Shown one piece after another: positions 34,627-43,654 of a DNA stretch of 47,150 nucleotides. The notes beneath the pieces are model-generated. The model ran no database searches. It worked only from the letters and a program-made list of their open reading frames with translations, and was not told the DNA's origin. The stretch comes from Mycobacterium colombiense (GTDB taxonomy: Bacteria > Actinomycetota > Actinomycetes > Mycobacteriales > Mycobacteriaceae), in contig NZ_QMEV01000042.1 of NCBI RefSeq assembly GCF_003284935.1, forward strand, positions 1 to 47,150. Direction: 5' to 3'. Position numbers and translations under genes: made by a program. The stretch's first letter is position 1. Each line of letters begins with the position of its first letter.

Positions 34627-36099
34627 TCAGTTTATGCACTCGGGCTTGTCGGAGCCCGCGGTCAGGATCGGCGACGGCGCCGGAACCTTGGGATCGGCCG
34701 CCACCGCGCCGGCGGTGGACACCTTCGCGGGCATGATCGTCGCGTCGCCCGACAGGCCCGAACCCGGACCGCTGTAGTCGTTGGCCAGCACCACCCGCAC
34801 CGAGCCCGGCGCCAGCGAGGTGTCGGCGACCACCGGCAGCCCGCCCAGTTCCTTGGAGACCTCCTTGGCCCCCAGGTCGTCGCTCTTGGCGGCGCGCACC
34901 TGGCTGGCCTTGACGTGACCGCCGTCGTTGTTACCCACCGTGCCGGCGGCAAAACCCTTGGCGCTCAACACATCCGACACCGCGGCGGCCAATCCGTTGA
35001 TGTCGGTGTCATTGACGACGCTGGCTGTGGTCTTGGCCGGGGTGTACGCGATCTCCTCGGTCTTGCCCTGTTCCTGCTCGTGTAGCAGCCCACCGACCCA
35101 GTCGGCGACCTGATGCGGGTCCAGCCGCACCACGCTCTGCAGCCCGTCATCGCTCCAGCCGGCGCCGTCGAGCACCGGGATGGTGGCGAAGGCGACGTTG
35201 CCGCCGGCCAGCTTCTGCATCTGCTGCACGAAATCCATCACGTCCCAGCCGGCCGAGATCACCACCGAGCGCTGGACGGCGGCCTCGAGCCGCTTGACCG
35301 TGCTGGGGCTGGACAGCGTCTTGCCGGAGATGACCCGGTGGGCCAGCGAGGCCATCACCACCTGCTGGCGCACCACCCGGTCCAAGTCGCCGCGCGGCAG
35401 CTCGTGGCGCTGACGCACGAAGCTGAGCGCTTCGGGGCCGCTGAGTCGTTGCGGGCCCGCCGGGAAGTCGGCGCCCGAAAGCGGTTCGAAGACCGGCTCT
35501 TTGAGGCAGACGTCGACGCCGCCGAGGGCGTCGGTGATCAGTGAGAAGCCCAGCAGGCCGATCTCGGCGTAGTGGTCGACGGTGACGCCGGTGAGGTCGG
35601 CGACGGTCTTGATCAGCGCCTCGCGGCCGGCCTCGGTGCCCTGCGCGGCGGCCTCGGTGGCGGAGGCCCCGGCCCGGACCAGCGCGGTGCGCTTGGCCTC
35701 CCGGGTCTGGCCGTAGACGCCGTTGATCTTGGTCTTGCCCAGGCCCGGAGCGGCGACGTAGGAGTCGCGCGGGATCGAGATCGCGGTGGCCGAGCGCCCG
35801 TTGTTGGGGATGCGGATCAGGATGATCGTGTCGGTGTTGGTGGCTTCCTCGTCGCCGGCCTTGAGCGTGTCCAGTTCCTCTTGGGACAACGGGTTGCCGT
35901 GCGCGTCGGTGCGGCTGTCGAGGCCGACCAGCAGGATGTCGATGGCGCCGTCGTCGCCGCCCTTGCCCAGCGAGGGCGCGGACATGTGGAAGATGCCGTC
36001 TTCGAAGGACCGCACGTTGGTCCACGCGATCCCGGTGCCGAGGACGACCGCGAGCGTCAGCGCGGTGGCAATCACACGAACCACACGTTGCACAGGCAT
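34627..36099 (-). CDS. lcp1: LytR-CpsA-Psr cell-wall ligase Lcp1
   Basis: 490 residues. One N-terminal transmembrane segment (VIATALTLAVVLGTGIAW), then the LCP domain outside the membrane: ILLVGLDSRTDAHGNP, then TDTIILIRIPNNG, ISIPRDSYV, and LSFVRQRHELPRGDLDRV with the arginines that hold the polyprenyl pyrophosphate. A C-terminal LytR_C domain (about 345-455) precedes a Pro/Ala-rich tail. In M. tuberculosis Lcp1 (Rv3267) joins arabinogalactan to peptidoglycan. It is divergent from rmlD, which makes the rhamnose of the same linkage. TAATGT lies 6 nt before the ATG. Confidence 0.95.
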   Translation of the reverse strand: MPVQRVVRVIATALTLAVVLGTGIAWTNVRSFEDGIFHMSAPSLGKGGDDGAIDILLVGLDSRTDAHGNPLSQEELDTLKAGDEEATNTDTIILIRIPNNGRSATAISIPRDSYVAAPGLGKTKINGVYGQTREAKRTALVRAGASATEAAAQGTEAGREALIKTVADLTGVTVDHYAEIGLLGFSLITDALGGVDVCLKEPVFEPLSGADFPAGPQRLSGPEALSFVRQRHELPRGDLDRVVRQQVVMASLAHRVISGKTLSSPSTVKRLEAAVQRSVVISAGWDVMDFVQQMQKLAGGNVAFATIPVLDGAGWSDDGLQSVVRLDPHQVADWVGGLLHEQEQGKTEEIAYTPAKTTASVVNDTDINGLAAAVSDVLSAKGFAAGTVGNNDGGHVKASQVRAAKSDDLGAKEVSKELGGLPVVADTSLAPGSVRVVLANDYSGPGSGLSGDATIMPAKVSTAGAVAADPKVPAPSPILTAGSDKPECIN

Positions 36100-36105
36100 C
36101 CCACT

Positions 36106-36111
36106 ACATTA
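36106..36111 (-). promoter_or_regulatory. -10 box for leaderless lcp1
   Basis: TAATGT on the minus strand, six bases before the ATG at 36099. Confidence 0.5.
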
Positions 36112-36198
36112 CTTGCGACACAGGGGCTTCACGGGTAGCCGGCGCCCCGCGTGCCCCGGGCTGCGTCCCGGCCTTCCGGGCCATGCCAGACTCGAACC

Positions 36199-37116
36199 AT
36201 GTCAGCCAGACTCGTGATCGCCGGCGCCGGTGGGCAGCTGGGCGGCTATTTGACCTCGTTGGCGGCGAGCCAGGGCCGCGACACGCTGGCGCTGACGTCG
36301 TCGCAGTGGGACATCACCGATCCCGACGCCGCCGAGCGGATCGTGCAGCGCGGCGACGTCGTCATCAACTGCGCGGCCTACACCAACGTCGACGCCGCCG
36401 AGACCGACGAGGCCGGCGCGTTCGCGGTCAACGAAGCCGGCCCCGGCCACATCGCGGTGGCCTGCGCGAAGGCCGGCGCCCAGCTGATCCATGTCTCCAC
36501 CGACTACGTGTTCAACGGGGATTTCGGCGGCGCCGCGCCCCGGCCGTACGAGCCCACCGACCAGACCGCGCCGCAGGGCGTCTATGCCCGCAGCAAGGTC
36601 GCGGGGGAGCGCGCCGTACTCGCGGCCCTGCCCGAGGCGGTCGTCGTCCGCACCGCCTGGGTCTACACCGGCGGCACCGGCAAGGACTTCGTAGCGGTCA
36701 TGCGCCGGCTGGCCGCCGGGGACGGACCGATCGACGTGGTCGACGACCAGACCGGTTCGCCGACCTACGTGGGTGACCTGGCCGCCGCGCTGTTGCAGAT
36801 CGTCGACGACCGCGTGCCGGGGCCGATCCTGCACGCCGCCAACGAGGGCGCGTGCTCGCGGTTCGACCAGGCCCGCGCGGTCTTCGAGGAATGCGGCGCC
36901 GACCCGCAGCGGGTGCGACCGGTCTCCACCGACCGCTTCCCCCGGCCGGCCCCCCGGCCGGTCTATTCGGCGCTGGGCAGCGGTCAGTCCGTCGCGGCGG
37001 GCCTGCGGCCGCTGCGGCCCTGGCGCCCCGCGCTTGTCGCGGCGCTGGCCGCCTCGCAAACCGACGCAGCCGGCGCTGTCGCGGCCGATCGACCGTTACC
37101 CTCTACGCGTGACTGA
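36199..37116 (+). CDS. rmlD: dTDP-4-dehydrorhamnose reductase RmlD
   Basis: 305 residues (304 in M. tuberculosis). Last step of dTDP-L-rhamnose synthesis, for the arabinogalactan linker. Short-chain reductase fold: GAGGQLGGY at the N-terminus for NAD(P)H, STDYVFNGDFGG, and the catalytic pair Tyr129 and Lys133 in VYARSKVAGE. I chose the ATG at 36199, because the sequence becomes family-like from there; an in-frame ATG at 36151 adds 16 atypical residues. The stop lies 8 nt inside wbbL1. Divergent from lcp1. Confidence 0.95.
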   Translation: MSARLVIAGAGGQLGGYLTSLAASQGRDTLALTSSQWDITDPDAAERIVQRGDVVINCAAYTNVDAAETDEAGAFAVNEAGPGHIAVACAKAGAQLIHVSTDYVFNGDFGGAAPRPYEPTDQTAPQGVYARSKVAGERAVLAALPEAVVVRTAWVYTGGTGKDFVAVMRRLAAGDGPIDVVDDQTGSPTYVGDLAAALLQIVDDRVPGPILHAANEGACSRFDQARAVFEECGADPQRVRPVSTDRFPRPAPRPVYSALGSGQSVAAGLRPLRPWRPALVAALAASQTDAAGAVAADRPLPSTRD

Positions 37117-37999
37117 CGTCCTGCCGGTCGTGACGGTGACCTACTCACCGGGCCCGCACCTGGAGCGCTTCCTGGCCTCGCTGTCGCTGGCCACGGAGCG
37201 CGAGGTGTGCGTGCTGCTGGCCGACAACGGCTCCACCGACGGCACCCCGCAGGCGGCCGTCGAGCGCTACCCCAACGTCCGGCTGTTCCACACCGGCGCC
37301 AACCTGGGCTACGGGACGGCGGTGAATCGCGCCGTCGCGCAATTGGACCGCGACGCCGACTGGGTGATCGTCGCCAACCCCGACGTGCAGTGGGGCCCGG
37401 GCAGCATCGACGCGTTGCTCGACGCCGCGTCGCGCTGGCCCCGCGCCGGGGCGCTGGGCCCGCTGGTCCGCGATCCCGACGGGTCGGTGTACCCGTCGGC
37501 CCGCCACCTGCCCAGCCTGATCCGCGGCGGCATGCACGCGGTCGTCGGGCCGTTCTGGAAGGGCAATCCGTGGTCGGCGGCATACCGCCAGGAGCGCCTG
37601 GAGCCCAGCGAGCGGCCGGTGGGCTGGCTGTCGGGGTCGTGCCTGCTGGTGCGCCGGTCGGCGTTCGGCCAGATCGGCGGGTTCGACGAGCGCTACTTCA
37701 TGTACATGGAGGACGTCGACCTGGGCGACCGGCTCGGTAAGGCCGGCTGGCTGTCCGTCTACGTGCCGTCGGCGGAGGTGCTGCACCACAAGGGCCACTC
37801 GACCGGCGGGGACCCCGCCAACCACCTGGCCGCGCACCACAAGAGCACGTATATGTTCCTGGCCGACCGGCATTCCGGTTGGTTGCGCGCTCCGCTGCGC
37901 TGGACGCTGCGCGCCTCGCTGGCGGTGCGGTCCCGCCTGATGGTGCGCAGTGCGGTGCGCGCGGCCGGGCGGCAGAAACTCCTAGAAGGGCGACACTGA
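37109..37999 (+). CDS. wbbL1: Rhamnosyltransferase WbbL1
   Basis: 296 residues, family GT2. It adds rhamnose from dTDP-rhamnose onto decaprenyl-PP-GlcNAc, forming the arabinogalactan linker. Seen: VTVTYSPGPHLERF, CVLLADNGSTDGT for nucleotide binding, VIVANPDVQWGPG with the DxQ/DxD-like acidic pair, GWLSGSCLLVRRSAF, and FMYMEDVDLGDRL with the catalytic acid. The GTG at 37109 overlaps rmlD by 8 nt, which couples the sugar donor and its user. An apparently longer frame upstream is rmlD sequence. Orthologue of Rv3265c. Confidence 0.95.
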   Translation: MTDVLPVVTVTYSPGPHLERFLASLSLATEREVCVLLADNGSTDGTPQAAVERYPNVRLFHTGANLGYGTAVNRAVAQLDRDADWVIVANPDVQWGPGSIDALLDAASRWPRAGALGPLVRDPDGSVYPSARHLPSLIRGGMHAVVGPFWKGNPWSAAYRQERLEPSERPVGWLSGSCLLVRRSAFGQIGGFDERYFMYMEDVDLGDRLGKAGWLSVYVPSAEVLHHKGHSTGGDPANHLAAHHKSTYMFLADRHSGWLRAPLRWTLRASLAVRSRLMVRSAVRAAGRQKLLEGRH

Positions 38000-38000
38000 G

Positions 38001-39092
38001 GTGGCAGATCCCGCGGGCGGTCCGCAAGTCGATGTGGTGATCCTGGTCGGGGGCAAGGGCACCCGGCTGCGGCCGCTGACGTTGTCGGCGCCCAAGCCGA
38101 TGCTGCCCACCGCGGGGCTGCCGTTCCTCACGCATCTGCTGTCGCGGGTCGCGGCGGCGGGCATCGAGCACGTCATCCTCAGCACGTCGTATCAGGCCGC
38201 GGTGTTCGAGGCGGAGTTCGGCGACGGCTCCAAGCTGGGCCTGCAGATCGAATACGTCACCGAGGAGCACCCGCTGGGCACCGGCGGCGGCATCGCCAAC
38301 GTCGCCGGGCACCTGCGCCACGACACGGTGATGGTGTTCAACGGCGACGTGCTGTCCGGGGCCGACCTGGGCCAGATGCTCGACTTCCACTCCGCCCAGG
38401 AATCCGACGTCACCCTGCACCTGGTCCGGGTCGGTGACCCGCGGGCGTTCGGCTGCGTGACCACCGACGACGCCGGCCGGGTCACCGCCTTCGTGGAGAA
38501 GACGCAGGACCCGCCGACCGACCAGATCAACGCCGGCACCTACGTGTTCTCGCGCGCGGTGATCGACCGGATCCCGCGCGGCCGGGAGGTGTCGGTGGAA
38601 CGCGAGGTGTTTCCCGCGCTGCTCGCCGATCCCGGCGTCAAGGTCTGCGGCTACGTCGACGCCAGCTACTGGCGCGACATGGGCACCCCGGAGGACTTCG
38701 TGCGCGGTTCGGCGGATCTGGTGCGCGGCATCGCGCCGTCGCCGGCCCTGCACGGCCACCGCGGCGAGCAGTTGGTGCACGACGGCGCGGCCGTGTCGCC
38801 GGGCGCGGTGCTGGTCGGGGGGACGGTCGTCGGGCGCGGCGCCGAGATCGGCCCGGGGGTGCGGCTGGACGGCGCGGTGATCTTCGACGGCGTCAAGGTC
38901 GAGGCGGGCAGCGTGATCGAGCGCTCGATCATCGGGTTCGGCGCGCGCATCGGCCCGCGGGCGCTGATCCGCGACGGGGTGATCGGCGACGGCGCCGACA
39001 TCGGGGCGCGCTGCGAGCTGTTGCGCGGGGCCCGGGTGTGGCCCGGTGTGTCGATTCCCGACGGCGGGATCCGCTACTCGTCCGACGTGTGA
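38001..39092 (+). CDS. manB: Mannose-1-phosphate guanylyltransferase ManB (formerly RmlA2)
   Basis: 363 residues. N-terminal nucleotidyltransferase with VILVGGKGTRLRPLTLSAPK and VMVFNGDVLSG; C-terminal left-handed beta-helix of hexapeptide repeats (about 255-350; for example GAVLVGGTVVGRGAEIGPGV). In M. tuberculosis the orthologue Rv3264c makes GDP-mannose for mannolipids, although it was first named as a rhamnose gene. GTG start one base after the wbbL1 stop, so rmlD-wbbL1-manB are one operon. PmmA, which makes its mannose-1-phosphate, is encoded about 7 kb away in the window. Confidence 0.93.
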   Translation: MADPAGGPQVDVVILVGGKGTRLRPLTLSAPKPMLPTAGLPFLTHLLSRVAAAGIEHVILSTSYQAAVFEAEFGDGSKLGLQIEYVTEEHPLGTGGGIANVAGHLRHDTVMVFNGDVLSGADLGQMLDFHSAQESDVTLHLVRVGDPRAFGCVTTDDAGRVTAFVEKTQDPPTDQINAGTYVFSRAVIDRIPRGREVSVEREVFPALLADPGVKVCGYVDASYWRDMGTPEDFVRGSADLVRGIAPSPALHGHRGEQLVHDGAAVSPGAVLVGGTVVGRGAEIGPGVRLDGAVIFDGVKVEAGSVIERSIIGFGARIGPRALIRDGVIGDGADIGARCELLRGARVWPGVSIPDGGIRYSSDV

Positions 39093-39106
39093 GGGAGCGG
39101 GATGTG

Positions 39107-39164
39107 CCGAGCGTGAAACTAATTTCACGCTCGGCTGCCAGCGTGAAACTAACTTCACACTCGG
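39107..39164. terminator. Double hairpin between convergent manB and Nudix genes
   Basis: First hairpin 39107-39134: CCGAGCGTGAAA-CTAA-TTTCACGCTCGG, a perfect 12-bp stem. A second, decayed copy follows at 39138-39164 (AGCGTGAAA-CTAA-CTTCACACT) with mismatches at three stem positions. Placed between the ends of convergent genes, it can stop transcription from both sides. The tandem copies suggest a duplicated or dispersed element. Confidence 0.75.
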
Positions 39165-39171
39165 TGGGTGG

Positions 39172-39708
39172 CTACGGGCGCGTGGCCTGGGCGACCAAAT
39201 ACTCGAGCGCGTAATCGGTCCCGTCCGGCAGGGCGCCGGCCGGCCACCACCGCAGGTCCTCGGACTCGTCGCTGATCGCGATCCGCGCCCCGGCCGGCGC
39301 ATGCGCGACGAACTGCAGATCCAGGTGGCGGGTGGGCACGCCCAGCGAGCAGACCACCGGATGCACGTGCACCGCGGCCAGTCGGGGTCCTATGCGCAGC
39401 CCCTCGATCCCGGACTCCTCGGTGGCCTCGCGCAGCGCCGCGGCGACGATGTCGCTGTCGTCGTCATCGCAGTGACCGCCCAGCTGCACCCACCGGCCCA
39501 GCCGGCGATGCAGGGTCAGCAGCACCTGGTCCCCGGAGTGGTCGAGCACCAGCGCCGACGCGGTGACGTGGCCGGGCACGCACTCGCGCTGGCAGGCGTC
39601 GCCGCGGGCGTGCACGAAGGCCAGCACGGCGTGCCGCAACGAATCCTGGGCCGCGTCGGGCGGTTCCCAGCCGGACAGCAGCGCGATCGCCGACTCCCGA
39701 ACGCTCAT
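39172..39708 (-). CDS. Nudix hydrolase coupled to mamA
   Basis: 178 residues. Nudix fold with LGGHCDDDDSDIVAAALREA then TEESGIE (about 76-102). The REATEESG half of the Nudix box is intact, but the first half is one residue longer than the consensus, and the first conserved glutamate is replaced by Asp/Ser. The substrate is unknown. The ATG overlaps the mamA stop (ATGA), so it is translated with the methyltransferase. M. tuberculosis has no gene between Rv3264c and Rv3263. A longer frame across the boundary is mamA read in another frame. Confidence 0.88.
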   Translation of the reverse strand: MSVRESAIALLSGWEPPDAAQDSLRHAVLAFVHARGDACQRECVPGHVTASALVLDHSGDQVLLTLHRRLGRWVQLGGHCDDDDSDIVAAALREATEESGIEGLRIGPRLAAVHVHPVVCSLGVPTRHLDLQFVAHAPAGARIAISDESEDLRWWPAGALPDGTDYALEYLVAQATRP

Positions 39709-41279
39709 CGCGACCCCCGCCGGTTGCGCCGGTCCCGCAACGACGCCCACGCCGCGCGGCAGCCGGCCACCACCTCGGCCGGCAGTCCCAGCCCGTCGAT
39801 CAGCACGCGCCGGTCGACGACGTCGAGCGCCTTGTCGGTCTCGTTGGCCTTCAGCAACAGGTCCACGTCGCAGGCGAGCTCCGCATCGGCGAGCGCCGGC
39901 GGGGGGATGGGCAGCTCCTCGGCCTCGCGGGGCTCGAGCTCTAGAACGCCCCCGCCGTAGCTGCGGCCCAGGATCTCGGCGAAGGCGAACGTCACGCTGT
40001 TGTGGAAGGCCGCGGCCAGCGCGGCCGGGGCGACGTCGGTTCTCAGGCGCACCCGGTGCACGGTGTCGGTGCTCGTGGCCGCGGCGGCGTTGACGGTCAG
40101 CCGCGGCGCCCGGTGGATCTGGCGCAGCAGGAACAGGTCGGGCTGCCACAGCGACGGCGTGCGCCACCAGGGCTTGCGGATCGAGCACTTGTAGCCGCGG
40201 TGCACCCCGGCGGCTTCGCCGGCGCGGATGTGGGCGCTCAGCGCGGCGTCGGCCGGCTCGCGCGGCGCGTTGAGCAGCCAGCTGCGGTGCCCGGCGGCGA
40301 CATCGCTTGTCCGGCAATCGTTGTCGTAGATCAGTCCGGACAGCTGGGCGCTGCGCGAGACGAGCGGGACGCAGTGCGGCCGCAACCCCAGCTCGCCGGC
40401 GCGGGCGTCGGTGAAGGTGAAGAAGGCGTTGCGCCCGGTCACGATGCCGACGTCCACCTCGGCGACGGAGCCGAGCCTGGGCAAGGCGCCGGATCCCTTG
40501 AGGGCGCGCAGCAGCCCGATCGCGGCGGGGTCCAAGAAGTACTTGGTCCACTTCTCGTTTTCGTGCAGCAGCGCCGGTGCCCATTCGCCGTCCAGGTCCG
40601 CGCGCGCCAGCGCGTCGGCGTCCGGCAGGTGCACGGTGCGGATGCGCGCGGGCCCGGGGCCCACCACACCGCAGAACAACACGACCTCCTGCAGGATGCC
40701 GTCGAACACCAGGCGCTCGAAGGTCAGCAGGGTGATCTCGCGGAATCGGCTCAGCAGGAACTCGCGCAGCTGGGCGGCGTAGCTGACCTGGAGCAGTTCG
40801 GCCGGAAGCACCAGTCCCACCCGTCCGCCGTCGCGCGCCAGCACGGCGCTCGCGACCACGAACGGCACCCAGGCGTTGGTCAGCCGGGTGGGGCGCAGCC
40901 CCTCGCGCCGCATCAGCTCCAGCGCCGGATCGCGCTGGTGCGCGGGCCAGTTGCCGAATCGGATGTAGGGCGGGTTGCCGGCGACGCCGTCCCAGCCGCC
41001 GGGCTCGGCGGTGGCCAGCCAGGCGAACAGGCTCGCGTGGTCGACGGGCGCGAACCGGCGCGACTTGGCCGCCTCGCTCTCGATCAGCTCGACGCCGCGG
41101 ACCTGGTCGCTGCGGCGGGCCAGCTCGCGCAGGATGGCGCCGTCGCCGCAGGAGGGTTCGACGATCCTGGGCCCGGCCGCGCGGACCCAGCCGGCCAGGA
41201 AGCGGGCCACCGGCGCGGGGGTGTAGTAGCCGCCGCGGACCTTGTCGGCCGTGGCCGCCGCCTTGCCCGCGAACGTCAT
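39705..41279 (-). CDS. mamA: Adenine-specific DNA methyltransferase MamA
   Basis: 524 residues. N6-adenine methyltransferase: SAM-binding motif VEPSCGDGAILRELA (41-55) and catalytic NPPY at 102-105, followed by a target-recognition region to the C-terminus. The M. tuberculosis orthologue Rv3263 (MamA) methylates CTGGAG/CTCCAG and affects expression in hypoxia. No restriction subunit is nearby, so it is an orphan methyltransferase. It lies 10 nt downstream of fbiB and overlaps the Nudix gene. ATG start. Specificity is assumed from orthology. Confidence 0.92.
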   Translation of the reverse strand: MTFAGKAAATADKVRGGYYTPAPVARFLAGWVRAAGPRIVEPSCGDGAILRELARRSDQVRGVELIESEAAKSRRFAPVDHASLFAWLATAEPGGWDGVAGNPPYIRFGNWPAHQRDPALELMRREGLRPTRLTNAWVPFVVASAVLARDGGRVGLVLPAELLQVSYAAQLREFLLSRFREITLLTFERLVFDGILQEVVLFCGVVGPGPARIRTVHLPDADALARADLDGEWAPALLHENEKWTKYFLDPAAIGLLRALKGSGALPRLGSVAEVDVGIVTGRNAFFTFTDARAGELGLRPHCVPLVSRSAQLSGLIYDNDCRTSDVAAGHRSWLLNAPREPADAALSAHIRAGEAAGVHRGYKCSIRKPWWRTPSLWQPDLFLLRQIHRAPRLTVNAAAATSTDTVHRVRLRTDVAPAALAAAFHNSVTFAFAEILGRSYGGGVLELEPREAEELPIPPPALADAELACDVDLLLKANETDKALDVVDRRVLIDGLGLPAEVVAGCRAAWASLRDRRNRRGSR

Positions 41280-41289
41280 GGGCTCAGTA

Positions 41290-42642
41290 TCACTTGCGGA
41301 TCAGCAGATCACCGATCTGCGCCGGATCGCGCGGCCCGGCCGGTTCGGCGGCGTAGCCGATGGCGATGGCGCCCAAGGGCTCCCAGTCGGCGGGCAGGTC
41401 GAGTTCGGCGCGCACCAGGTCGGCGGCGAAGATCGTCGACCCGATCCAGCAGCTGCCCACCCCGCGCACCGCCAGGGCGACCAGCAGGGCCTGCACGGCC
41501 GCACCGACCGCCACGGTGAACATGGTGTGCTCGGCGCCGGTGCGCTCGGCGTCGGGATAGGAGTGGGCGCCGTCGGGCACCAGGAACGGGATGACGACTT
41601 CGGGCGCGTCGTAGAGGATCTGGCCGCGCGCCACCCGGCGATCGATCGAGTCCGCGGGCCGGCCGTCACCGGCGAGGTCGGCGCGCCACTTGTCCTTCAT
41701 GCGGTCCAGCAGCCGGGTCCGGGTGGCCGGGGTCCGCAGCCAGACGAACCGCACCGGGCGGGTGTGGTGGGGAGCCGGCGCGGTCAGGGCCTCGGCGACG
41801 GCGGCCTCCAGCAGGTCCGCCGGCACCGGCTCGGCGCTGAACCGGCGCACCGAGCGGCGCAGCAGCTGCGCCTCGCGCCGGCCCATGTCGAGGGCCTCGG
41901 CGGTGCCGAGCCAGAACAGGTCCTCGGTGCCCGGCCGCAACAACCGCCGCGCCGTCGACCCGTCGTCGGTCACCGCCAGGCCGCGCACCACCGCCACGGG
42001 CATCGCGGTCAGTTTGCCCTTGACCAGATCGGCGGCCGCGGCGATCTCGTCGGCGATCGCCACCTCGGTGACCAGCAGCTCGTTGCCGTGCTGGTCGACG
42101 GCCCCCGAATAGCCGTGCAGCACAGCCAGTCCCGCCGCGCCCACGGCCGCGTCCGTCTGGCCGTTGCGCCAGGCGCGGCCCATCGTGTCGGTGATGACGA
42201 CGGCGACCTCGACCCCGAGCCGCTCGCGCAGCGCGGTCCGCAGCGCCGCGGCGCTGCCGTCGGGGTCGACCGGCAGCAGCGCGAGTTCGTCGCGCCCGAC
42301 GTTGGATCCGTCCACGCCGGCGGCGGCCTGCACCAGGCCGATCCGGTTCTCGGTGATCAGGGTCCGGCCCTTGCGGGCCAGCACCCGGACGGCTTCGTCG
42401 TCGACCAGCTTGCGTCGCAGTCGGTCGCGCTCCTCGGGGTCGCGCGGCGCCGGCACCAGCCGGCCCTCGCATTTGGACACTGCCTTGCTGGTGACCACCA
42501 CGACGTCGCCGTCGCGCAGCCACGGCGCGGCCGCGGCGAGGGCCGCACCTAGATCGTCGCCGGGCCGGAATTCGGGCAGCCCGGCCACGGGCAGGATTTC
42601 GATCGCGGCGGCGGCGCCGTGCTCGCCCGGCGGTGTCGTCAC
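41290..42642 (-). CDS. fbiB: F420 gamma-glutamyl ligase / reductase FbiB
   Basis: 450 residues (448 in M. tuberculosis). N-terminal ligase domain (about 1-245) with DVVVVTSKAVSKCEGRLVPA, TENRIGLVQAAAGVDGSN and ITDTMGRAWRNGQTDAAVG, which adds glutamates to F420-0. C-terminal nitroreductase-like FMN domain (about 250-450) with RRSVRRFSAEPVPADLLEAA and GSCWIG, which reduces dehydro-F420. The GTG at 42642 overlaps the fbiA stop (GTGA), so FbiA and FbiB, consecutive in the pathway, are coupled. Orthologue of Rv3262. Confidence 0.96.
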   Translation of the reverse strand: MTTPPGEHGAAAAIEILPVAGLPEFRPGDDLGAALAAAAPWLRDGDVVVVTSKAVSKCEGRLVPAPRDPEERDRLRRKLVDDEAVRVLARKGRTLITENRIGLVQAAAGVDGSNVGRDELALLPVDPDGSAAALRTALRERLGVEVAVVITDTMGRAWRNGQTDAAVGAAGLAVLHGYSGAVDQHGNELLVTEVAIADEIAAAADLVKGKLTAMPVAVVRGLAVTDDGSTARRLLRPGTEDLFWLGTAEALDMGRREAQLLRRSVRRFSAEPVPADLLEAAVAEALTAPAPHHTRPVRFVWLRTPATRTRLLDRMKDKWRADLAGDGRPADSIDRRVARGQILYDAPEVVIPFLVPDGAHSYPDAERTGAEHTMFTVAVGAAVQALLVALAVRGVGSCWIGSTIFAADLVRAELDLPADWEPLGAIAIGYAAEPAGPRDPAQIGDLLIRK

Positions 42643-43640
42643 GGGCTCACCCCCGCCAGGTCCAGCCCGGCGCGGACCATCTCGGCGGTCGCCTTCGGGT
42701 CGGTCATCACCAGCGGCACCGAGCGCACGGCCACGCCGTCGATGTCGGCGCGGTCGTCCTCGCTCACCAGCCAGCCGTCCAGGATGCCGGTGTCGCGGCG
42801 CGCGCCGTAATGGCGGCCGACCGCTTCGGCGGTGGATTCGACCCCGATCACCGACAGGCAGGCATCGGCCATGCCGCGCAAGGGCTTTCCGCCGATGATC
42901 GGGGAGTAGCCGACGATCGGGGCGCGCGCGGCGCGCAACGCGCCGCGGATGCCGGGGACGGCCAGGATGGCGCCGACGCTCACGACCGGGTTCGACGGCG
43001 CCAGCAGGATGACGTCGGCGTCCGCGATGGCCGCCGTGGCATCGGTTGTGGCGGCCGCCTTTTCGGCGCCGACGAACGCGAAGCTGTGGGTGGGCACCTG
43101 GGCGCGGTAGCGCACCCACCACTCCTGAAAGTGGATGGCCCGCCGGCTGCCGTCGTCGGGATCGGTTATCACCACGTGGGTCTCGCAGCGGTCGTCGCTG
43201 GCGGGCAGCAGCCGCGCGCCGGGCTGCCAGCGGTCGCACAGCGCGGTGGTGATCTGTGAGAGGGGATAGCCGGCGTTAAGCATCTGGGTGCGGACCAGGT
43301 GGGTGCCCAGGTCCCGGTCGCCGAGTCCGAACCAGTCCGGCTGCACCCCGTAGCGCGCCAATTCCTCTTTGGCGTGCCAGGTTTCGTTGCGGTGCCCCCA
43401 CCCTCGCTCCGGATCTACACCTCCACCTAAGGTGTACATGCAGGTGTCCAAATCGGGGCAGACTCGCAGTCCGTGGATCCAGGCGTCATCGCCAATGTTG
43501 ACGATGGCCGTCAGTTCGTGGCTGCCGGGTTCCGGGTCCGGATGCCGTTGCGTTTGAAACTGACCGAGCCCGAACAGCTGTTGAACACCCAGCAGGAAGC
43601 GGGCGCCGCCAACCCCACCGACCAGAACGGTGACCTTCAC
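42639..43640 (-). CDS. fbiA: F420 biosynthesis phospho(enol)pyruvate/lactate transferase FbiA
   Basis: 333 residues (331 in M. tuberculosis). It joins the phospho-carboxylate moiety to Fo to give (dehydro)F420-0. Seen: VKVTVLVGGVGGARFLLGVQ at the N-terminus, VNIGDDAWIHGLRVCPDLDT for Fo and metal binding, and LLAPSNPVVSVGAIL. I chose the GTG at 43640, as the conserved start VKVTVLVGG begins there; the frame is open for 45 more codons without family resemblance. A TACTGT box ends 8 nt upstream. Divergent from whiB2. Confidence 0.95.
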   Translation of the reverse strand: MKVTVLVGGVGGARFLLGVQQLFGLGQFQTQRHPDPEPGSHELTAIVNIGDDAWIHGLRVCPDLDTCMYTLGGGVDPERGWGHRNETWHAKEELARYGVQPDWFGLGDRDLGTHLVRTQMLNAGYPLSQITTALCDRWQPGARLLPASDDRCETHVVITDPDDGSRRAIHFQEWWVRYRAQVPTHSFAFVGAEKAAATTDATAAIADADVILLAPSNPVVSVGAILAVPGIRGALRAARAPIVGYSPIIGGKPLRGMADACLSVIGVESTAEAVGRHYGARRDTGILDGWLVSEDDRADIDGVAVRSVPLVMTDPKATAEMVRAGLDLAGVSP

Positions 43641-43648
43641 ATTGCACG

Positions 43649-43654
43649 ACAGTA
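43649..43654 (-). promoter_or_regulatory. -10 box for leaderless fbiA
   Basis: TACTGT on the minus strand, eight bases before the GTG at 43640. Confidence 0.45.
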
